Shown here: piece after piece, positions 57,795 through 64,000 of the stretch
How positions within the stretch are numbered: position 1 is the stretch's first letter
How the letters are laid out: the number at the start of each line of letters is the position of its first letter
Source of the DNA: Trichomonas vaginalis G3
Taxonomy: Eukaryota; Parabasalia; Trichomonadida; Trichomonadidae
Direction: 5' to 3'
NCBI RefSeq assembly: GCF_026262505.1
Contig: NC_067203.1
Span: forward strand, 1,364,001 to 1,428,000
DNA: 64,000 bases
Translations under genes and position numbers: made by a program
The notes under the pieces: generated by a model
Databases searched by the model: none
What the model saw: only the letters and a program-made list of their open reading frames with translations
Told to the model about the DNA's origin: nothing

Positions 57795-57922
57795 TTAAGG
57801 CTGCACTTACGCCCATCTGACTTTAATTCAAATTTTTGACAACTGGCGTGAAGCACCATTGAAATTTAACCTTAAATATATGAATTGAAGGCCCTGTCAT
57901 AGGGGCGTAAGTGCACCCTTAA
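57795..57922. mobile_element. 128-bp MITE with 21-bp TIRs
   Basis: Ends TTAAGGCTGCACTTACGCCC and, inverted, TTAAGGGTGCACTTACGCCC. The interior is shared with 55674-55780. TTAA at both ends may be the target duplication. No coding capacity. Confidence 0.75.
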
Positions 57923-57988
57923 AAAATGCAATTATACAAACAAAAGTTGATTTTAATATAAATACAAACAAAAATTTATATATCAGGA

Positions 57989-59161
57989 TTACAAAGAACA
58001 ATATGAAGCGCATATCTTCCATAAAGCTAAAATCACGAAGATTGTAACTTCAATTATTGCGAAATAAAATAATATTTTCATAAAACCTTTTCCTACGGGA
58101 TTTTGAGCATGTTTTCCGACATTCATATCAATGTCAGTATCAAACATGATGCTGTAATACAATTCTGCTGTTACATTTTGAACATCTTTAATTAAATCTA
58201 ATAATTCTTCGTGGATTTCGTTTTCGACTTGTTCAATCATTAGATATGATGTTCTGAGTGTTTTGTTAAGGTTATCAACGAGTTTTGGGCATTCTTTGAT
58301 CATGGACATTGATCTTGTTTGCCAGACTTCAGTTGCGTTGATAACTGTGCGACTGATCAACTTAGAAACATAAGTTAGTGTCGAAAGATCGTAAATCTTC
58401 TTTTGGAATAAATCAATTTTATCAAAAACTAATTTTGCTGTTATTACTTCGTTTTTGGTTGGATTTGTAATTGTTATCTTTGGTATCTCTATTTTGGCTA
58501 TCGAAATTGGAAGATATAATGAATAATTACTGGAAAATTGAACCGAATTAACTCTAAGAGCTGAAGTATCGTTTGGTGACATTCCTGTTAGCCCAAACCA
58601 GTACTTTTTGATGGAGTAATTTAATTTCTTTGTAGCAAAATCGTATTTTTGATTATTATTTTCGAATTTGATATTAAATGTCTGATTATTTAGGGATAAG
58701 TAAAATACAAGTGTCTTATTTTTAGTTTCAATCGATTTCGTAAAAGAAACTTTCTGTATTTTTAATGCTTTCCCTTGATTTTCGTGTAAATCAATTTTAA
58801 AGGTGTTATTATTCGAAGTAATAAGTATTGCGAGACCTGTAAAGACAGAAGGTCCTCCCCATATATATCCTTCAGGCCCGAAATTCTTTGTAATCCAAAT
58901 TCCTGATTTGGCTTCATTTGATTTTTGATCAAAATCGAGAGATATTGTTGAATTCCAGCAATCATCTGGAAGTTTATTTGAAAAATAAAAGCCACCAATG
59001 GATTTTGGTTGGTTATTGTAGAGATAAATATGTGAATCCCATAAAATCGTTGAGCCAGTGTATTCCCACACGCCGTAATAGTTCTTATTCCGACTGAGAA
59101 GATTCCTAGATACAATATCGTCCAATGAAGATACGAAATATATAAAAAAAATCGTAAACAT
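57989..59161 (-). CDS. L-type lectin membrane protein (ERGIC-53/VIP36-like)
   Basis: 390 residues. Signal peptide ~1-13 (MFTIFFIYFVSSL). The L-type lectin domain (~25-220) shows YGVWEYTGSTILWDSHIYLY, SIGGFYFSNKLPDDCWNSTI, IWGGPSVFTGLAILI and sequons. A helical/coiled-coil stalk (~245-350) and one membrane helix (~362-382, ILFYFAIIEVTIFVILALW) follow, with a short tail KICASYCSL. Proteins of this type carry glycoproteins from ER to Golgi. The tail lacks a dilysine or diphenylalanine signal, so the exact compartment is open. Confidence 0.82.
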   Translation of the reverse strand: MFTIFFIYFVSSLDDIVSRNLLSRNKNYYGVWEYTGSTILWDSHIYLYNNQPKSIGGFYFSNKLPDDCWNSTISLDFDQKSNEAKSGIWITKNFGPEGYIWGGPSVFTGLAILITSNNNTFKIDLHENQGKALKIQKVSFTKSIETKNKTLVFYLSLNNQTFNIKFENNNQKYDFATKKLNYSIKKYWFGLTGMSPNDTSALRVNSVQFSSNYSLYLPISIAKIEIPKITITNPTKNEVITAKLVFDKIDLFQKKIYDLSTLTYVSKLISRTVINATEVWQTRSMSMIKECPKLVDNLNKTLRTSYLMIEQVENEIHEELLDLIKDVQNVTAELYYSIMFDTDIDMNVGKHAQNPVGKGFMKILFYFAIIEVTIFVILALWKICASYCSL

Positions 59162-59767
59162 TTTATTTATTTATGTGGAAAACTGGTCCCTTTTTTGATC
59201 AAAATTTTATTATCAGAAATGATTGAGCGGATTTAAATAAGTGGATACACAAAGAAAAGGCTTCATGTGCAAAGCGTATTATATGATTTTCTTTTTCTTA
59301 CTCAGAAACATATGTCTTAAACTTAAGTTCTATAACTCCTCATTAGGAACATTTCCTCTTATGAGTATTCCTATCCTTATTCCTATGCATCATCCAGAAA
59401 CCAAATAATCAACCAGAAAAAGCGCAATATGAACTGCAATCATTTGGAGACATTGCAAAAGCTGATCTTTATAAAGGTGGCTTCGTTCTAGAGGATACAT
59501 TGAATTAATTTTTGAGACTTTTGATATTTTGTGAATATTTTATATTTTTATCTTTTTACTTAGTTCGAGCAATCCAATGTTTAAAATTTGTCTTAAATCT
59601 AAAATCAAAATTTAAAAGAGCTAAAGCTGATTTTAGAATTAGACAGATTCGCATCTATAAATGTTGATTTCAATTAGGGAGTATGCTTTAATCTCGATAA
59701 TATGATATAATTCATTGTTTAGAAAATATTCTTGTTCTTTAATTAAATAAAAAAGAAAAATATGTAA
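59162..59767. other. intergenic, possible short gene remnant
   Basis: About 600 bp. At about 59397-59507 one plus frame reads NQPEKAQYELQSFGDIAKAD and ends ..VLEDTLN at a stop, without a start. It might be the C-terminal relic of a glycosyltransferase-like gene, but this is weak. Otherwise nothing. Confidence 0.3.
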
Positions 59768-59839
59768 TCCGATATCGTTCAGCGGTTAGGATATGTGGTT
59801 TTCATCCACAGGATCGGGGTTCGACTCCCCGTATCGGAA
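59768..59839 (+). tRNA. tRNA-Glu (anticodon TTC)
   Basis: Acceptor stem TCCGATA pairs with TATCGGA. The D-arm has AGCGGTTAGGAT, the anticodon stem is TGTGG/CCACA with loop TTTTCAT (anticodon TTC), and the T-arm is GGGG-TTCGACT-CCCC. Discriminator base A at 59839. A and B box sequences are internal as in Pol III tRNA genes. No intron. Confidence 0.97.
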
Positions 59840-59842
59840 AAC

Positions 59843-59849
59843 TTTTTTT
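59843..59849 (+). terminator. Pol III T-run terminator of tRNA-Glu
   Basis: Seven T residues 4 nt after the tRNA discriminator base. Confidence 0.85.
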
Positions 59850-60632
59850 ATAAATTTCGAAAAAAAATCCCTTCACTTTTTGTTACTCGTTAATTTTTCA
59901 TTGTTTTCCTTCTTTCGGGATTACGAAACTGAAGACTCCACGTTTAAACTATGAATACAGCTATTTTTGAGTGACAATGTGGATGAAACAAAGAAATACC
60001 CTATAATTCCTGGGTTGTCAATTTTTTGGGGATCTATGGAGAAATTTACTTTATTAATAGCGCACCATAGATTCGAATCCAGAGCCTATAATTCTAGAAG
60101 TAGATGAAGGTACCATAGAATAACTATGTGGTGTAGTTTTTATTGCTATTTAAGATATCACATAAAATATATTAATCAAATAATAAAAATTTCAATAAAA
60201 TTAAATAATTGTTATTTTTATATAGAGTAGATATTATTTCTATATTTAGATCGAAAAAATAAATAATTCTGAAGTACTAGTAATATTCATCCATGATGAT
60301 TTATTTTTCAATATTATACAATAAGAAATATATTTATAAGTTTTTTTTTGAAAAATGTTTAAAATTGAGAGATCAAAATTTCGATTTGTGAAAAGAAATC
60401 ATAAATCAAATATGTCCTAATTTTTGTTTTTATTAGGGCATACATGTTTTATACTCGAAGTACGGTATGTTGTTGTTTTTTTATTCAATAATTAAAAACT
60501 TGCATACAGGTCGTAAGGTGTTGGAATATCGTACACAGGTTACGCACATGTCTAGGGCAACTATTTGTTATGAATGAGTGTATTTTAAAAGATTTGAAAT
60601 ATCATAAGATTGATCCAAAATGGCATTATAAT
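59850..60632. other. intergenic, nothing recognised
   Basis: About 780 bp, AT-rich. A TTCGAATCC word near 60072 resembles a tRNA T-loop, but no cloverleaf forms around it. Confidence 0.5.
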
Positions 60633-61289
60633 TGTTGTAAAAAGAAATTCATCAAAAGTGACACTTCAGAAAAGCTAAAATATTGAATTTTTGGAACTTT
60701 TGATAGAGCACGTTTTTAAATATTAATTAAAGTAAATGTATATTTTGTAAAGATTCTTTTTAATAAAAAAATAAAATTTTGAAGAAGAACACAAAATCTT
60801 CTGAAAAATAATATCACATAAACTCATATTATTTTCTAATATATAACTATTTTATATAAAAATCAAATTCAATGATCTTAAAAGCGAAGGATAAACCTCA
60901 AAATTTACGAATATAATGAGTGGGAATATAATGCTTATCTATCATAAAACCATATGAAATATCAATTTTTGCTTTACGCCTATTCCCACTCATTATATTC
61001 GTAAATTTTGAGGTTTATCCTTCGCTTTTAAGATCATTGAATTTGATTTTTATATAAAATAGTTATATATTAGAAAATAATATGAGTTTATGTGATATTA
61101 TTTTTCAGAAGATTTCATTCTATATGCCTATGAAAAGTACTCTCAAAACTAACTTTTTCCTAATTATAATTAAATCTAGAATATTGTATTATGCTTAGTA
61201 TTATTTCATTTTTCTCATTCAATTTAGAATTTACAAATGTCAAAAAATTGAGAGCTGTCACTTTTGATGAATTTCTGTTTATTACATAA
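60633..61289. mobile_element. fold-back element, internally deleted copy with both ends
   Basis: Left end AGAAATTCATCAAAAGTGAC (about 60640) is the inverse of the right end GTCACTTTTGATGAATTTCT (about 61256-61276). Arms about 60795-60980 and 60981-61105 form a long hairpin. Compared with 10279-11078 the centre is deleted at GCTTTACGCC/TATTCCCACT. Non-coding, so non-autonomous. Confidence 0.75.
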
Positions 61290-61638
61290 TAAATGTTTTT
61301 ATCCAATGTTAATTATATTTTAAATAAAGTAATGCAAAATTAATGACTATTCAAAATTGAGAGAGAACAAAAAATAGAGTTTTTAAGAAACTAAATGTTG
61401 AAATAGTTTGGGATATCAATAAAATTAACAGTGAAAAATATTAATCAGAATAAAGACAAAAATTGGGTATTTTATTGAAAAAATATGTGAAAAAGAGTGA
61501 AGATCAACCAAAATTTTATATTAATATAAAGGATATAAAAGGAATGTGAACGTAAATAAATATAAATTAAAAGATATAATTAAAATTTTTAAATAATTGT
61601 ATTTGTAAAGTAAACATGTTTTATGTATGGTTATATAT

Positions 61639-62610
61639 GTGTTTGTTGTTCACTGAGCAACTTTGAGAAGAATCATTTGTGATTCTTGTCAAAGTTGAAT
61701 CAAAGACAACAATTGATAGACAATTGTTGTCTTTGTGTACAACATTCACTTGAATTATAAACAATAACAAGTGTTTGTTGTTCACTGAGCAACTTTGAGA
61801 AGAATCATTTGTGATTCTTGTCAAAGTTGAATCAAAGACAACAATTGATAGACAATTGTTGTCTTTGTGTACAACATTCACTTGAATTATAAACAATAAC
61901 AAGTGTTTGTTGTTCACTGAGCAACTTTGAGAAGAATCATTTGTGATTCTTGTCAAAGTTGAATCAAAGACAACAATTGATAGACAATTGTTGTCTTTGT
62001 GTACAACATTCACTTGAATTAAAACAATAACAAGTGTTTGTTGTTCACTGAGCAACTTTGAGAAGAATCATTTGTGATTCTTGTCAAAGTTGAATCAAAG
62101 ACAACAATTGATAGACAATTGTTGTCTTTGTGTACAACATTCACTTGAATTATAAACAATAACAAGTGTTTGTTGTTCACTGAGCAACTTTGAGAAGAAT
62201 CATTTGTGATTCTTGTCAAAGTTGAATCAAAGACAACAATTGATAGACAATTGTTGTCTTTGTGTACAACATTCACTTGAATTATAAACAATAACAAGTG
62301 TTTGTTGTTCACTGAGCAACTTTGAGAAGAATCATTTGTGATTCTTGTCAAAGTTGAATCAAAGACAACAATTGATAGACAATTGTTGTCTTTGTGTACA
62401 ACATTCACTTGAATTATAAACAATAACAAGTGTTTGTTGTTCACTGAGCAACTTTGAGAAGAATCATTTGTGATTCTTGTCAAAGTTGAATCAAAGACAA
62501 CAATTGATAGACAATGGTTGTCTATGTGTTCGATAAACACGTGTTATTTATGAATATTCACGTGTTTGTTGTTCACTGAGCAACTTTTAGAAGAATCATT
62601 TTGTAATACT
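61639..62610. repeat. 132-bp satellite array, about 7.5 units, hairpin-rich
   Basis: Units start at 61639, 61771, 61903, 62034, 62166, 62298, 62430 and 62562 (last one partial and diverged); the fourth is offset by a 1-base loss. Units are almost identical. Each has a hairpin with AAAGACAACAATTG pairing to CAATTGTTGTCTTT (loop ATAGA), and another with AACTTTGA..AAGAATCA pairing to TGATTCTT..TCAAAGTT (loop TTTG). As 132 is a multiple of 3, long minus-strand ORFs run through it; these are not considered genes. Confidence 0.92.
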
Positions 62611-62651
62611 TTGAAACACAAAATAGCATATTATGCTTTTATTTATCTATA

Positions 62652-62826
62652 TGTGTCATTTTAGGAGACATTGTCTATGCAAGTCTCCCAGAATGACACA
62701 TTCATACACAATCTTCTTCTGATTGTGTATCTTTTGTCAACAAAGTGCAACAGTGCACTGTTATTGTGTGCTATGTGTCATTGTGGGAGACATTGTCTAT
62801 GCAAGTCTCCCAGAATTACACATTCT
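62652..62826. repeat. second hairpin-rich repeat, forward copies
   Basis: About 1.4 units of a ~125-bp repeat: GGGAGAC/GTCTCCC stem, ACACAATC/GATTGTGT stem, and the AACAGTGCACTGTT palindrome. GGGAGACATTGTCTATGCAA occurs at about 62667 (one base different) and 62787. The inverse copy is at 63880. Confidence 0.8.
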
Positions 62827-63879
62827 TCTCAAATGTTCTTACACTCTATTAAAACTATTCATAAATACAATTTCAATCTTATCCTCATTTTCTTACTATT
62901 ACACATATCGAATCCCAACCTACTGAAACACTTATTCCTCACAATCATTCGCAAATTTTTCTAATCTATGTTTTCTCAACTATTATCCTTTACCTTCATA
63001 ACAGCATTTAAATATTCCTAATGAAATTTAATGTTTTCATATTAAATACTTAATCACACAAAAATTATATTATCAAATTTTTATATCATTCTTAAATTCC
63101 AGATTATATTGCTTACTTTGCAAGCTAACTATAATATAGTGTGATAGCCTTATTGAACTTTGATCAAATACTCCTTCGTCCGTTAAAAATTAAGATGCGT
63201 TTAAAAAATCGGAAAAAATTCTTTTGTTTTATTTTTAATTTTTCAACCGATAAAACTTTTTAGAAAAACTCCAAATTCCAAGAAATGCTTAGATTCAATA
63301 TGAAGAACATATTCATACAGTCATTTCGTTTCAAATTTCAATTTTCAAATCGAACAAAGCTGCAAATTTGAATACTTTACAAAATTTTGAAACGTCTTTT
63401 CCCGAATGAATATTGAGTTTCAAGCCGGACAAGCTATAGACTTATGACCCACTCTATCATTTTGGTTTTTTTTGCAAAACGTGGGTAAACACCCATCTCA
63501 TAACACATTTTTTGCAAAATTTGGTAAAATCCGTGTAAATGCTCAGATACATGTGGCCAATAATATTTGAATATTGACAGGTCCGGATATTAGGTTTAAA
63601 TAGCTGATTTAATTCGAAATATGAAAAAAGATGAAATCTCAATGTAATATAGTAAATTAAGAATCAGTATGAATGGTTATATGATTTTGATAAAAGAAAA
63701 CTGAATGAAATAGAAAAAAAATTTGATTCTTAGAATTTGAAAGTAATGAAAGAAGAAAAAGTGGATGTAAAGGAGGTTTTATGATAAGGTATTGTCGGGT
63801 ATTAGAAGTAAATATGTTGAAGAGAGATATTCAGTTAATATGAGACAAAATTAAAACAAGAATTGAAGATTGTGTATGA
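62827..63879. other. non-coding spacer between inverted repeat copies
   Basis: About 1.05 kb of AT-rich DNA flanked by the second hairpin repeat in opposite orientations. No ORF of coding character and no RNA gene seen. Confidence 0.5.
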
Positions 63880-64000
63880 ATGTGTCATTCTGGGAGACTT
63901 GCATAGACAATGTCTCCCACAATGACACATAGCACACAATAACAGTGCACTGTTGCACTTTGTTGACAAAAGATACACAATCAGAAGAAGATTGTGTATG
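63880..64000. repeat. second hairpin-rich repeat, inverted copy (continues past the window)
   Basis: The reverse complement of about 62702-62826, nearly exact. It runs into the right edge, so an array may continue there. Confidence 0.8.

Noticed and set aside
60062-60095. TTCGAATCC word resembling a tRNA T-loop
   Set aside because: No acceptor, D or anticodon stems can be formed around it.
61621-62540. Minus-strand ORFs of 144 and 173 residues with perfect 44-residue repeats
   Set aside because: They are translations of the 132-bp satellite; the frame is open only because the unit length is a multiple of three and the composition lacks stops.
63457-63642. 61-residue minus-strand ORF near the right end
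   Set aside because: Short, no family, AT-rich non-coding surroundings.

Overview
The window is protist nuclear DNA, and everything I recognise points to Trichomonas vaginalis or a close relative. It is AT-rich with intronless genes, many stop codons sit inside TAAA (the trichomonad poly(A) signal), and possible TCA+1 initiators lie just 5' of several starts. The protein families also fit: DUF3447/ankyrin proteins, BTB-BACK-F5/8C, BspA-like LRR, R2R3 Myb, a Tvmar1-type mariner, MULE-type elements and several pieces of Maverick/Polinton elements. The species call is inference from these families, not from a search.

Layout. 1-~9550: part of a Maverick (integrase, collar-type fibre, A32/HerA-like packaging ATPase, capsid-like and small basic proteins). 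~9551-10270: the end of a second Maverick type with a truncated Dam methylase gene, apparently interrupted by the first. 10271-11307: a fold-back element. 11.5-24.1 kb: ordinary host genes (Rpn8/PSMD7, a DHHC-like protein without its catalytic Cys, uL11, BTB protein, uL14, Pus10, discoidin-like protein, ankyrin protein). 24797-32155: one end of a Maverick with penton-like protein, major capsid protein, coiled-coil protein and Dam. 32156-42057: host-like DNA that includes a copy of 21.1-24.8 kb, a 25-N gap and a copy of 49.4-51.9 kb, then a Myb gene. 42058-~49400: the opposite Maverick end (Dam, fibre, integrase, small proteins), full of frameshifts. 49.4-53.3 kb: host genes (NT-C2-like, BspA fragment, SGTA-like, NAA50-like). 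53.5-57.9 kb: a non-autonomous MULE, MITEs, and a mariner sitting in a decayed ankyrin gene. 58-60 kb: an L-type lectin and tRNA-Glu(TTC). 60.6-64 kb: a second fold-back element and two hairpin-rich satellite arrays.

How the genes work together. The Maverick pieces together encode a virion set (double-jelly-roll-type capsid protein, penton-like protein, packaging ATPase, receptor-type fibre, small amphipathic and basic proteins) with an integrase and an adenine methyltransferase. PolB and the maturation protease are not in the window. Maverick genes are extremely packed: divergent pairs share 16-25 bp spacers, convergent pairs overlap at their stops, and some genes abut as TAA-ATG. The fibre has a phage tail-collar-like C-terminus with HxH motifs.

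Caution. 24797-49441 is rich in single-base indels compared with its flanks and contains imperfect copies of both flanks around a 25-N gap. It may be an overfilled or misjoined assembly gap; the alternative is a real tandem or circular rearrangement. Many of the 'broken' genes there may be sequence error.
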